Of a DNA stretch of 64,000 bases, positions 53,589-62,486 are shown piece after piece. Source of the DNA: Bacteroidota bacterium (lineage in GTDB: Bacteria > Bacteroidota > Bacteroidia > AKYH767-A > 2013-40CM-41-45); contig JADKKE010000011.1 of NCBI GenBank assembly GCA_016720655.1, positions 1 to 64,000 of the forward strand, read 5' to 3'. Position 1 is the stretch's first letter, and every line of letters starts with the position of its first letter. The position numbers and the translations under genes are program-made. Under the pieces are notes generated by a model. It saw only the letters and a program-made list of their open reading frames with translations, was not told the origin of the DNA and did no database searches.

Positions 53589-54302
53589 TCACTTCATCCT
53601 GAACAAGCCATACTTCAGAATCGTCTTTAAAATCCTAAACCCATCCATGTTGCGGAGTTTTTTTCCCTCTCCTTTGTTGCGGGGATAGTAATGAACCGGA
53701 ACTTCTGCGATCCAGTTTTTCTGAAAGCGGGCGCACTTTAGAATTAATTCAGCTTCAAAGCCAAAACGATTTTCTTTGAGATTCAATTTATCGAAAAGAG
53801 ATTTGTCGAGTAGCTTGTAACCGCAAGCAACATCCGTGAGATGAACATCGATAAGTACAGAAGCGATATTGGTAAATAATTTATTGAAAAAATAACGCTT
53901 GTAAGATGCTTGTGTTCGCCGAACTCCAGGCAAATAGCGGGAGCCATTAATGAAGGGAACCTTCAGCTCGTTTTTTGTTTCGAGCATATCCGGGATATCC
54001 CGAGGAGTGAGCTCGAGATCGGCGTCCTGAATCAAAAGAATGTCTCCACTGGCTTTCCCTGCTCCGGTTCGAACAGCCGCTCCTTTGCCCATGTTTTGCT
54101 CATGGCGAAACAAATGTACGCGTGGCTGCAGTTTTGCAAATTCTTCCACACGTGAGAAACTTGCGTCCTTTGAACAGTCGTCAACAACAATGATCTCATA
54201 ATCCGAGAGAAAAGCCGGATAGTTCACCTTCAATAATTCGTTCAGAACCTGTGAGATAAGTTCCTGTTCGTTATAAAGAGGGATGATGATACTGAGTTTC
54301 AT
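53589..54302 (-). CDS. GT2 glycosyltransferase, dolichyl-phosphate-sugar-synthase-like
   Basis: 237-residue family-2 glycosyltransferase: LSIIIPLYNEQELISQVLNEL, YEIIVVDDCSKDAS, GKGAAVRTGAGKASGDILLIQDADLELTP (catalytic DAD), and FINGSRYLPGVRRTQASYKRY. It lacks transmembrane helices. The group transfers mannose or glucose from a nucleotide sugar to polyprenyl phosphate. It is about 40% similar by eye to the enzyme at 60943 (both share LKENRFGFE and LKYxLF at the end). It is transcribed away from scoB and is the left border of the glycan cluster. Confidence 0.88.
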   Translation of the reverse strand: MKLSIIIPLYNEQELISQVLNELLKVNYPAFLSDYEIIVVDDCSKDASFSRVEEFAKLQPRVHLFRHEQNMGKGAAVRTGAGKASGDILLIQDADLELTPRDIPDMLETKNELKVPFINGSRYLPGVRRTQASYKRYFFNKLFTNIASVLIDVHLTDVACGYKLLDKSLFDKLNLKENRFGFEAELILKCARFQKNWIAEVPVHYYPRNKGEGKKLRNMDGFRILKTILKYGLFRMK

Positions 54303-54406
54303 GGTCTGGGTTCCGGCGGTGAAGATATTAAGGCTGAATCGAATAACCTAAAAGAGAAAATGTGGTGGATTTTTTTGAAATTCTGTATTCCAAACAGCGA
54401 TTGTTT

Positions 54407-54414
54407 TAATTTTG
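54407..54414 (+). promoter_or_regulatory. -7 element of scoB
   Basis: TAATTTTG is a full match to TAnnTTTG, 22 bases before the scoB ATG. Confidence 0.45.
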
Positions 54415-54436
54415 AAGCTCTTCAAAACACCTTACC

Positions 54437-55096
54437 ATGCCACTCGATAAAAACGGAATCGCAAAACGGATCGCTAAAGAAGTGAAAGACGGATCCTATG
54501 TAAATTTGGGAATTGGAATACCAACACTTGTTGCAAACTTCCTCCCCGAAGGCGTGAATGTGGTCTTGCAATCTGAAAATGGATTGCTCGGAATGGGTCC
54601 CTTTCCCTTTGAAGGTGAGGAAGATCCTGATTTGATCAATGCCGGAAAGCAGACGATCACTACAGTCCCCGGCTCCGCGTTTTTTGATTCTGCCATGAGT
54701 TTTGGAATGATCCGCGCGGGAAAGGTAGACCTTACCATTCTCGGTGCAATGGAAGTAAGTGAAAACGGAGATATTGCAAACTGGAAGATTCCCGGGAAAA
54801 TGGTGAAAGGCATGGGTGGAGCGATGGACCTTGTTGCTTCCGCAAAAAATATCATCGTTGCAATGCAGCATGTGAACAAAGCAGGGGAATCGAAATTACT
54901 TCCTACGTGTTCTCTTCCTCTCACCGGAAAAAATTGTGTTAAAAAAATTGTAACAGAACTTGCTGTTCTCGATGTGCTTCCTGAAGGAGGATTCCGGCTG
55001 CTGGAAAGAGCTCCGGGAGTTTCTGTTGAAGAAATTGTGAAGGCTACAGCAGGGAAACTCATTGTTGAAGGGGATATTCCGGAGATGAGTATTTAA
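54437..55096 (+). CDS. scoB: 3-oxoacid CoA-transferase subunit B
   Basis: 219-residue subunit B, the half that carries the catalytic glutamate, here in LQSENGLLGMGPFP. Other marks are GIAKRIAKEVKDGSYVNLGIGIPTLVANFL, TTVPGSAFFDSAMSFGMIRAGKVDLTILGAMEVS, KGMGGAMDLVASAKNIIVAMQHVNKAGESKLLPTCSLPLTG. It would pair with ScoA encoded at 32190. It has its own promoter element and no sco neighbour; glycan genes flank it on both sides. Confidence 0.95.
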   Translation: MPLDKNGIAKRIAKEVKDGSYVNLGIGIPTLVANFLPEGVNVVLQSENGLLGMGPFPFEGEEDPDLINAGKQTITTVPGSAFFDSAMSFGMIRAGKVDLTILGAMEVSENGDIANWKIPGKMVKGMGGAMDLVASAKNIIVAMQHVNKAGESKLLPTCSLPLTGKNCVKKIVTELAVLDVLPEGGFRLLERAPGVSVEEIVKATAGKLIVEGDIPEMSI

Positions 55097-55212
55097 AATT
55101 GCTGGTCTTGTGTTTTGCTTTTAAAACCGAAGAGACCACAGAGTTTTTACCGCAGAGGGCGTCATTGTATCCATTTGAAATTCTGCGAAGAGGTTTTACA
55201 CTTTGAATAAAC

Positions 55213-56634
55213 ATGGTTTTTAGTAGCATCCTTTTTCTTCTGTATTTTCTCCCTGCGTTTTTGTTGTGCTACCATTTGGTAGGAGAACGACAGAAAAATT
55301 TTGTGATTTTGGTTTTTAGTTTGCTCTTCTATAGCTGGGGTGCGCCGAAATTTGTTTTTGTCCTTCTTATACTCACGGGCATTGATTTTTTTGTCGTGAA
55401 GAAAATGTTCCGTTCAGAAGAAAAACGAAAACGGCAATTCTGGCTTGTCATTTCCATTTGTATCAATATGGGATTGTTGTTCTATTTCAAGTACAGCAAT
55501 TTTTTCGTCGACAATGTGAATGTTGTCCTTGCTCAAATGGGATTTCAAAACATAAGCTGGACCAAACTCGTCCTGCCAATTGGAATATCATTTTTTACAT
55601 TTGAAACACTTACCTACTCTATTGACGCTTACAGGAAAGTTATCACTCCTCTGAAGAAGCTTCCGGATTATTACCTTTATATATTTCTCTTCCCAAAACT
55701 CATCGCCGGACCAATTGTTCGTTTCAGTCTGATCGAAGACCAGATGCATCGCCGTACAGTGAGCGGAGAAGATTTCGTTGCCGGATTTCTACGGTTTGCC
55801 ATTGGTTTGGGTAAAAAAGTTTTAATCGCGAATACACTTGGGCTGCATGCCGACCAGATCATCGCGCTTCCACAGAACGAATTGAACAGCTCGCTCGCAT
55901 GGATCGGCATACTCTGTTATACTTTCCAGATTTATTTTGATTTCAGCGGGTATTCGGATATGGCCCTTGGAATCGGACGAATGGTTGGTTTTCGATTCCC
56001 GGAAAATTTCAACAATCCCTACACAAGTGGAAGCATTACCGAATTCTGGCGCCGCTGGCACATGACACTTGGGATGTGGATGCGAGAATATCTCTATATT
56101 CCTCTCGGTGGAAACCATGTGAAAACAAAGTCGCGATTGTATTTCAATCTCTGGATAGTCTTCCTCTTAAGCGGCCTCTGGCATGGTGCTTCCTGGAATT
56201 TCGTAGCCTGGGGCGCTTTTCACGGTTTCTTTCTCATCCTGGACAGAATCTTTTTACTAAAAATTCTCGAATCCATCTGGAAACCCATTGCTGTTCTCTT
56301 CACTTTCTTCGTTGTAATGGTCGGCTGGGTTTTGTTTCGGATCGAAGATTTTCATTCGATCAAAATATTCATGCGTGCGCTGTGCAACTTTAACTTTGGA
56401 ATGGCTGACCGTTTTTACCAGATTGAACTTTGGGTAACACTCTTTGCTGCCATTGTATTTTCATTCTTCACTCTTTCCGGTTGGGGTAAAAAAGTACAAG
56501 AGAAATTTTATTTCGCTCAATCCGGCATTCTTCGCAAAATCCCCGGAGTATTGCTCAGCATTGCTCTATTAAAATTGTGTATTGCGTACATCACCACATC
56601 GGGTTTCAATCCTTTTATCTATTTCAGATTCTAA
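55213..56634 (+). CDS. MBOAT-family O-acyltransferase (AlgI/DltB-like)
   Basis: 473-residue polytopic membrane enzyme of the MBOAT family, which moves an acyl group (usually acetyl) across the membrane onto a glycan. The active-site histidines are H283 in RRWHMTLGMWMREYLYIPLGG and H324 in GLWHGASWNF. The N-terminal LYFLPAFLLCYHL and FPKLIAGPIVRFSLI are typical. The overall length is normal for AlgI. The AlgJ/AlgX-like gene follows after four bases, as in alginate acetylation loci, so the two act together on a surface polysaccharide or glycoprotein glycan. Confidence 0.93.
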   Translation: MVFSSILFLLYFLPAFLLCYHLVGERQKNFVILVFSLLFYSWGAPKFVFVLLILTGIDFFVVKKMFRSEEKRKRQFWLVISICINMGLLFYFKYSNFFVDNVNVVLAQMGFQNISWTKLVLPIGISFFTFETLTYSIDAYRKVITPLKKLPDYYLYIFLFPKLIAGPIVRFSLIEDQMHRRTVSGEDFVAGFLRFAIGLGKKVLIANTLGLHADQIIALPQNELNSSLAWIGILCYTFQIYFDFSGYSDMALGIGRMVGFRFPENFNNPYTSGSITEFWRRWHMTLGMWMREYLYIPLGGNHVKTKSRLYFNLWIVFLLSGLWHGASWNFVAWGAFHGFFLILDRIFLLKILESIWKPIAVLFTFFVVMVGWVLFRIEDFHSIKIFMRALCNFNFGMADRFYQIELWVTLFAAIVFSFFTLSGWGKKVQEKFYFAQSGILRKIPGVLLSIALLKLCIAYITTSGFNPFIYFRF

Positions 56635-56638
56635 GCCG

Positions 56639-57937
56639 ATGAAAAAACCGCTCTACAAATATCCTTCGGTATGGCTGATCATCCTGTTCTTCGGGATCAT
56701 GCATTATTTTACAATTTTCCCCTACAAAAAACTTGAGCCGCTAAAGGGCGCTATTGAATACGGTAAGGATACAACATTCAGTATCAAATCATGGCTTAGC
56801 GAAGACTACCAACATGTAAAAGAAAAATATATTAATGAAAATTTCGCCTTCCGTAGCACTTTCGTCAGACTCCATAATCAACTTCAGTTTTCTCTCTTCA
56901 AAGTTGCATTTGCCAATGGGGTGATCGTAGGGAAGGACAATTATTTATACGAACGAAATTATATCCGCGCAGCTACCGGATCGGATTTCATCGGAAAAGA
57001 TTCCATTCATAAAAAAGTTGAATACATGAAACGGGCAAACCGGTACTTAACAGACGATGGAATTAAAATGCTTGTCGTGCTGGCTCCCGGAAAAGCAAGT
57101 TATTTTCCGGAGTACATTCCGGATCGATTCGGTAAAACAGGACTGACAACAAATTACGATGTATTCCGAAAAGAACTACTGAGTTCAGGAATTCCATTCA
57201 TCGATTTTAATTCCTGGTTTCGCTCTAAAAAAGATACCAGTAAATATCCTCTTTTTCCAAAAACAGGTGTACACTGGAGTCAGTACGGTGTTGTGCTTGC
57301 AGTAGATTCATTGACAAAAGTGATAGAACAACTCACTCAAACTGATTTGCCGACTATGCAAATCACCGGAATTGAATACAGTGATGCAATTCACAATGAT
57401 GATCAGGACATCGAAGACGGGATGAATATTTTATACAAAATACCGAAATTTCAAATGGCGTATCCGCAGCTTAAATTTCAAAACGAAGGAAAAACAAAAA
57501 TTCCCTGTGTCACAATTGCAGATAGTTATTACTGGCAAATTTATGGCAGCGGTCTGGCCGGACAATTTTTCGAACCTGCACAATTCTGGTATTATTTTGA
57601 GCGATGTTACTCAACCGGAGTCAGTGGTGATTGGCCGATCTCCGGTGTAGATATCCGCACGGAATTAAAAAAACAAAAATTAGTTCTGTTGATTACAACA
57701 GATGCAAATCTTTCCCGATTTGATTATGGTTTTTCGGAAGCAGTGATTAAAGCGTATACCGATCTCTCGGATCCGGATAAAATGAATGCTCTCATTCGAA
57801 ACCAGGTTGAAATTATCAAGAAAACACCTTCGTGGTTGAAGGCAGTCGAGACAAAAGCAAAACAGAAAAATATCCCCCTGGATTCAATGCTGTATCTTGA
57901 TGCAAAATGGGTGATAGAGAATAATGCATTAAAATGA
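56639..57937 (+). CDS. AlgJ/AlgX-like sugar O-acetyltransferase (SGNH fold)
   Basis: 432-residue protein with an N-terminal membrane anchor (PSVWLIILFFGIMHYFTIF) and a periplasmic SGNH-like domain. Visible parts are VFANGVIVGKDNYLYERNYI, IKMLVVLAPGKASYFPEYIP, FPKTGVHWSQYGVVLAVDSL (block with the catalytic His in GVHWS) and PCVTIADSYYWQIYGSGLAGQ, whose DSY is the usual nucleophile block. The group takes acetyl from the MBOAT partner and places it on a polysaccharide. It is four bases after the MBOAT gene, so operon organisation is certain. Confidence 0.88.
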   Translation: MKKPLYKYPSVWLIILFFGIMHYFTIFPYKKLEPLKGAIEYGKDTTFSIKSWLSEDYQHVKEKYINENFAFRSTFVRLHNQLQFSLFKVAFANGVIVGKDNYLYERNYIRAATGSDFIGKDSIHKKVEYMKRANRYLTDDGIKMLVVLAPGKASYFPEYIPDRFGKTGLTTNYDVFRKELLSSGIPFIDFNSWFRSKKDTSKYPLFPKTGVHWSQYGVVLAVDSLTKVIEQLTQTDLPTMQITGIEYSDAIHNDDQDIEDGMNILYKIPKFQMAYPQLKFQNEGKTKIPCVTIADSYYWQIYGSGLAGQFFEPAQFWYYFERCYSTGVSGDWPISGVDIRTELKKQKLVLLITTDANLSRFDYGFSEAVIKAYTDLSDPDKMNALIRNQVEIIKKTPSWLKAVETKAKQKNIPLDSMLYLDAKWVIENNALK

Positions 57938-58074
57938 GGCTTTCTTCAGCTCGGATCGCGATCCAAAACAAACCGATCTGCCTCTCACGCTTCAGAAGAA
58001 TCTCAATCAATAAAATACTTAATTTGACCCTTTAAGCACGGACTTTTTCCTATTTTCACCGTTCCTTAGGCGAT

Positions 58075-59022
58075 ATGAAAGATCTCTCCATTATTATTCC
58101 GATTTATAACGAGGCCGGAAATATTCAGATGTTGTTTGAACGGCTCAGCTCAGTGATCCGGGAAATGCATGTGGATGTGGAATATGTTTTCGTGAATGAT
58201 GGAAGCCGTGACAACTCGATGGAACTCATCAAAGGACTTGTTGGTACGAATCCGGAAGTGCGCTATCTTGATTTTTCCAGGAACTTCGGACATCAGATTG
58301 CAGTTGCAGCCGGTCTGGATTACTGCACCGGAAATTGTGCTGTGATCATTGATGCTGATTTACAGGATCCGCCTGAACTGATCATGGAATTATACAATAA
58401 ATGGAAACAGGGTTTTGAAGTTGTTTATGCCAAGAGAAGATCCCGTGAAGGTGAAAGTTTTTTAAAGAAATTCACTGCGAAACTTTTTTACCGAACACTC
58501 AAACGAATTACTTCCATTAAAATTCCCGTTGATACAGGTGATTTCAGGATCATCGACAGAAAAGTTATCAATGTGCTCAAGAAAATGCCGGAACAACAGA
58601 AATTTCTTCGTGGGCAAATTTCATGGATCGGTTTCCGTCAGACTTATATTGAATACGATCGCGACGAACGCCATTCCGGGACATCCGGATATACCTATAA
58701 AAAAATGTTGCGTTTTGCTTTGGATGGAATTACTTCTTTTTCCAATCTCCCTTTACGTTTTGCAACAATCACCGGATTCGTTGTTTCCGGTATAGCATTC
58801 TTCTTCATTCTTTATGCTTTGTACGAACGACTAATCACAAGGAACTATGTTCCGGGATGGGCATCGCTCATGCTTGCTGTATTGTTTATCGGCGGGGTTC
58901 AGCTTATCAGTATTGGAATTATTGGAGAATACATCAGCAGAATGAGCTCTAATATCCGAAACCGTCCATTGTATATTTTGCGAGAAACCAATCTCCAGGA
59001 GCCTGATCAGAAATCCGAGTAA
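58075..59022 (+). CDS. GT2 polyprenyl-phosphate glycosyltransferase with two C-terminal helices
   Basis: 315-residue enzyme of the DPM1/GtrB/ArnC type. The N-terminal catalytic domain shows LSIIIPIYNEAGNIQMLFERL, YVFVNDGSRDNSMELI and AVIIDADLQDPPELIMELY (DAD and the QDPPE motif), then FLRGQISWIGFRQTYIEYDRDERHSGTSGYT. Two transmembrane helices follow at about 230-295. It makes a polyprenyl-phosphate sugar on the inner face of the membrane, probably for the GT-C enzyme encoded 12 bases downstream. Start and stop spacing suggests one operon with the next two genes. Confidence 0.9.
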   Translation: MKDLSIIIPIYNEAGNIQMLFERLSSVIREMHVDVEYVFVNDGSRDNSMELIKGLVGTNPEVRYLDFSRNFGHQIAVAAGLDYCTGNCAVIIDADLQDPPELIMELYNKWKQGFEVVYAKRRSREGESFLKKFTAKLFYRTLKRITSIKIPVDTGDFRIIDRKVINVLKKMPEQQKFLRGQISWIGFRQTYIEYDRDERHSGTSGYTYKKMLRFALDGITSFSNLPLRFATITGFVVSGIAFFFILYALYERLITRNYVPGWASLMLAVLFIGGVQLISIGIIGEYISRMSSNIRNRPLYILRETNLQEPDQKSE

Positions 59023-59034
59023 AGGCAAAGTCCG

Positions 59035-60924
59035 ATGAACGAAATAAAATCAAGGTCTGCTTCTTCCTCCTGGCGCTCGCTCTTCGCTGTTTTTATAGTC
59101 ATTGCTGGTATCATTTATGGACACTATACTCTCCCGCGGCTGAAGCACAATTTTTATCAGGAAGAATTAAGCTACGATGTTACATCGTATTACTTGTATC
59201 TTCCAATGACCTTTATCTACAACGATCCGGGTATCCGCAACAAGGCCATCGTCGATTCACTATTTGTCAAATACAAACCATCTCCCACCTTTTATCAGGC
59301 TTTTGAACTTGAAAACGGAAATCGGGTTCTCAATTATACCTGTGGTTTTGCATATGCATATGCACCATTTTTCTTTGCCGCACATTACTGGGCAGGAAAA
59401 CACAATTACCTTCAGGATGGATTTTCATTTCCCTACCAAATCTTTATCGGCATCGGCGTGCTTTTTTATGTGCTTGTCGGCTGGTTCTTTTTACGAAAAG
59501 TGCTCTTGCGTTATCTTGGAGATATTGTCACAGCGGTTGTTCTTCTGATCACTGCATTTGGAACAAATTATTACAGCGAAGCGATTAACAACTACCTCCA
59601 ACCGCATGCAATGCTGTTCAGTGCGTACAGTTTGCTTCTCTACTGCCTGATGAAATGGCATGACAGTCCGAAGAAAAGGTATCTGATAACAGGTGGATTG
59701 GTAATGGGCTGGATGATTTTATCGCGGCCGAGTGAAATTGTATGCCTGATCCTTCCGTTGCTCTGGAATGTTTACGACAAACAATCTTTCCATGCTAAAA
59801 TAAAACTGATCAGAAATCATATTTCACACGTTTGGTTATTGCTCATCTGTGGCATTGCTGTTTTTATACCTCAGTTTATTTATTGGTACAAATTAACAGG
59901 TACTCCTGTCTTTTTTAGTTACCAGCATACAGAAGGATTTGATTTTGCGAAACCACATATCCTGAATGTGCTTTTCAGTTTCAAGAAAAGTTTGCTGGTC
60001 TATACACCACTATGGATTTTTACAATCATCGGACTATTCCGATTACGCAAATACAACAAGGACTTACAACCTGCAATTGTACTCTATGCAGTAGTCAATT
60101 TTTACCTGCTCTCCAGTTGGGCTGCCTGGTGGAATGGAGGAAGTTTCGGAATGCGCTATTTCACAGAATCCTATGCGGTGATGGCTTTGCCATTGGGTTA
60201 TCTGCTAAAAGATATTGGAACAAGAAACATCCTTTTGCGGGGAATAACATTGCTTTCAGTTTCGTTTTTTGTTTTCCTGAATTTGTTTCAAACCTGGCAG
60301 TTTACGCACTGGATTATTCCCGATGACCGGATGACATATGCGTATTACAAAAAAATATTCCTGAACACAAAAGTTTCAGACGAAGACCGAAAACTCATGG
60401 AGGTCCAGCGTTCTTTTGCAGCGGAGGACTTTTTCACCAATGACACAGCCTATACACGCTATACTCTGGCGTCTTTCAATTTTGACAATCCAATTCTTCC
60501 GACTCTGATTGAAAGCAGACTGGATACAGCCCATCATCATAGTGGAATCCGGTCTTTTGAATTGGATACCGCCCGTAAATTTTCTCCGAAATTCAAAATT
60601 CCATATTTTAAATTAATAAAAGCAGAAAAGGATCATGTATGGCTTCGCGTATCACTCTATTATTTTTCATCGGGTGACATTAAAATGGATCCGGCATCAA
60701 TCATCATTTGCATGCCACATAAAAAATACAACCTTAAATACAGGGGATTTGATTTCGAAAAGCAGCCGTATGTGGCCGGACAATGGAACAGAGTCGTAGC
60801 GGACTACATGACACCCTTTCCATACAACGAAAAAGATAATTTCGACATCTATGTCTGGTACCGAGGAAACGGCGCTCCTGTTTATATTGATGATTTTAAA
60901 ATCGATGTATACGATCCAAAATAA
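59035..60924 (+). CDS. GT-C membrane glycosyltransferase-like protein, paralogue 2
   Basis: 629-residue protein with about 11 helices and a C-terminal soluble domain. The first loop has YQEELSYDVTSYYLYLPMTFIYNDPGI, matching the position of acidic metal-site residues in GT-C enzymes. Helical landmarks (GGLVMGWMILSRPSE, FIPQFIYWYKLTGTPVFFSYQH, LLVYTPLWIFTIIG, WAAWWNGGSFGMRYFTESYAV) mirror those of the 35483 protein. The C-terminal end has IYVWYRGNGAPVYIDDFKID, a jelly-roll-like strand pair. It likely uses the lipid-linked sugar made by the upstream GT2. The GT2 gene lies 12 bases upstream and another GT2 gene 18 bases downstream. Confidence 0.78.
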   Translation: MNEIKSRSASSSWRSLFAVFIVIAGIIYGHYTLPRLKHNFYQEELSYDVTSYYLYLPMTFIYNDPGIRNKAIVDSLFVKYKPSPTFYQAFELENGNRVLNYTCGFAYAYAPFFFAAHYWAGKHNYLQDGFSFPYQIFIGIGVLFYVLVGWFFLRKVLLRYLGDIVTAVVLLITAFGTNYYSEAINNYLQPHAMLFSAYSLLLYCLMKWHDSPKKRYLITGGLVMGWMILSRPSEIVCLILPLLWNVYDKQSFHAKIKLIRNHISHVWLLLICGIAVFIPQFIYWYKLTGTPVFFSYQHTEGFDFAKPHILNVLFSFKKSLLVYTPLWIFTIIGLFRLRKYNKDLQPAIVLYAVVNFYLLSSWAAWWNGGSFGMRYFTESYAVMALPLGYLLKDIGTRNILLRGITLLSVSFFVFLNLFQTWQFTHWIIPDDRMTYAYYKKIFLNTKVSDEDRKLMEVQRSFAAEDFFTNDTAYTRYTLASFNFDNPILPTLIESRLDTAHHHSGIRSFELDTARKFSPKFKIPYFKLIKAEKDHVWLRVSLYYFSSGDIKMDPASIIICMPHKKYNLKYRGFDFEKQPYVAGQWNRVVADYMTPFPYNEKDNFDIYVWYRGNGAPVYIDDFKIDVYDPK

Positions 60925-60942
60925 TTTTGAGAGATTCTAGCT

Positions 60943-61674
60943 ATGAATACATCCTCGTTTCAAACACTTTCGATTATTATTCCGGCTTATAACGAAGCGA
61001 AAACTATTCATCTCATCCTTGAGCGTGTTTGCGCTGTGCCGCTTTTGAATGGTCTCAAAAAAGAAATTGTGATCGTGAATGATTGTTCAACGGATTCTAC
61101 AAAGGAAGCGATTGAATCATTTATCAGTTCTCACAGCCAGACCAATATCCGTCTCTTCAATCAACCGGTGAACAAAGGTAAAGGTGCAGCAATTCACAAA
61201 GGAATTGAATTGGCGAGTGGCGAATGTTTGATTATACAGGATGCTGACCTTGAATACGATCCGAATGAATACAATCTTTTACTGAAACCAATTGTCGAAG
61301 GAAATGCTGATGTCGTATACGGTTCTCGATTCATGGGAGGAAATCCCCACAGAATTTTATTCTATTGGCATTCACTCGGAAACAAATTTCTCACCGCACT
61401 GTCCAACATATTTACAAATCTGAATCTCACAGATATGGAAACATGCTACAAAATGTTTCGTTCTGAGATTATCAAGAACATTTCGCTAAAAGAAAATCGT
61501 TTTGGTTTTGAACCGGAAGTAACTGCGAAAATGTCCCGTGTGAAAGGAGTGCGTATTTACGAAGTTGGCATTTCGTATTACGGCCGAACTTATCTCGAAG
61601 GAAAGAAAATCGGATGGAAGGATGGTTTTAGAGCCATCTATTGCATCTTGAAATACAACTTGTTTTCAAGATAA
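60943..61674 (+). CDS. GT2 glycosyltransferase, dolichyl-phosphate-sugar-synthase-like
   Basis: 243-residue cytoplasmic GT2: LSIIIPAYNEAKTIHLILERV, IVIVNDCSTDSTKEAIE, GKGAAIHKGIELASGECLIIQDADLEYDP (catalytic DAD), VVYGSRFMGGNPHRILFYWHSLGN, and ISLKENRFGFEPEVTAKMSRV. The YYGRTYLEGKKIGWKDGFRAIYCILKY end is typical of the DPM-like branch. It shares layout with the enzyme at 53589 and would supply a polyprenyl-phosphate sugar. It closes the plus-strand operon; the next gene is convergent. Confidence 0.9.
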   Translation: MNTSSFQTLSIIIPAYNEAKTIHLILERVCAVPLLNGLKKEIVIVNDCSTDSTKEAIESFISSHSQTNIRLFNQPVNKGKGAAIHKGIELASGECLIIQDADLEYDPNEYNLLLKPIVEGNADVVYGSRFMGGNPHRILFYWHSLGNKFLTALSNIFTNLNLTDMETCYKMFRSEIIKNISLKENRFGFEPEVTAKMSRVKGVRIYEVGISYYGRTYLEGKKIGWKDGFRAIYCILKYNLFSR

Positions 61675-61690
61675 ATCTCAGCTTTTAGTT

Positions 61691-62482
61691 TCAGTTCAAA
61701 CGAATTAAATCCTTTTCCTTTACTTGTCCTTCGGTAAGCACGAGTACATTCATCCCAAAGCGAATTTTTTTATCAAACTCCCGAAACGTCGCCAATGTTC
61801 TCAGTGGTTCTTTTTCCAGGGCGGCAGTTTCCTGATTCACCAGAGTCATCACACAGCGAATACAGGGTTTCACCACTTTGAATTTCACCTCGCCAATCGA
61901 AAATTCCTTCCATTCATCTTCCGCAAATGAAGGAGCTCCGGTAAAAACAAAATTCGGACGGAAGCGGTTCATCAATATGGGTGATGGAAGTCTGTTGTTT
62001 AATTCATCCAGTGAAGACTGTCCAAGAATCAACACCGGATATCCATCAGCAAGACTCACGCTCTCGTTGTTTACACTATACTCCAAAGGAACCGGACGTG
62101 GATTTTTCTCCGGAAAAGCAACCAGTTTACACGATGTTCCAAGGCGCTCCGAAATCCAGCTGCTGTGTGCAGGGCTCACTTCATGAGCAAGTACTGAATC
62201 ATTCCAAACAATACATTCAATAGGATCTGAAGCGACGGCCGCTTCTGAATCCAACAACAAGGATTCATTTTTAAAAGTGATTGTAAACAAACTTCCATGC
62301 TGAGTGATTGTAAACAATGCCATATCCGGAAATTCACGTTGCGTAAAAAATCGGTTTTGTCCATCTACGAGCATCCATCTCCGGTCATACCGAAGGCCTT
62401 TACCCAATACTTCAGATTGATCCAATCGGATTCCTCCAAGAGATTTAATAGGGTAAATCCAAATTTCAGTTAGAATTAACAT
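61691..62482 (-). CDS. MOSC domain protein with N-terminal beta barrel
   Basis: 263-residue protein of the YiiM/mARC-like group. The MOSC N-terminal barrel shows LTEIWIYPIKSLGGIRLDQ and GLRYDRRWMLVDGQNRFFTQRE. The MOSC domain carries the molybdenum-binding cysteine in KPCIRCVMTLVNQETAALEKEPL (C207 or C210) and ends FGMNVLVLTEGQVKEKDLI. Such enzymes use molybdenum cofactor to reduce N-hydroxylated compounds. ATG 62482 lies four bases from the stop of the ABC gene upstream, so the two are cotranscribed; that pairing is probably accidental. Confidence 0.9.
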   Translation of the reverse strand: MLILTEIWIYPIKSLGGIRLDQSEVLGKGLRYDRRWMLVDGQNRFFTQREFPDMALFTITQHGSLFTITFKNESLLLDSEAAVASDPIECIVWNDSVLAHEVSPAHSSWISERLGTSCKLVAFPEKNPRPVPLEYSVNNESVSLADGYPVLILGQSSLDELNNRLPSPILMNRFRPNFVFTGAPSFAEDEWKEFSIGEVKFKVVKPCIRCVMTLVNQETAALEKEPLRTLATFREFDKKIRFGMNVLVLTEGQVKEKDLIRLN

Positions 62483-62486
62483 TGGT

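Noticed and set aside
57953..57964. 12-bp palindrome GGATCGCGATCC after the AlgJ-like gene
   Set aside because: Too short and without a T tract; could be chance or a methylation site.
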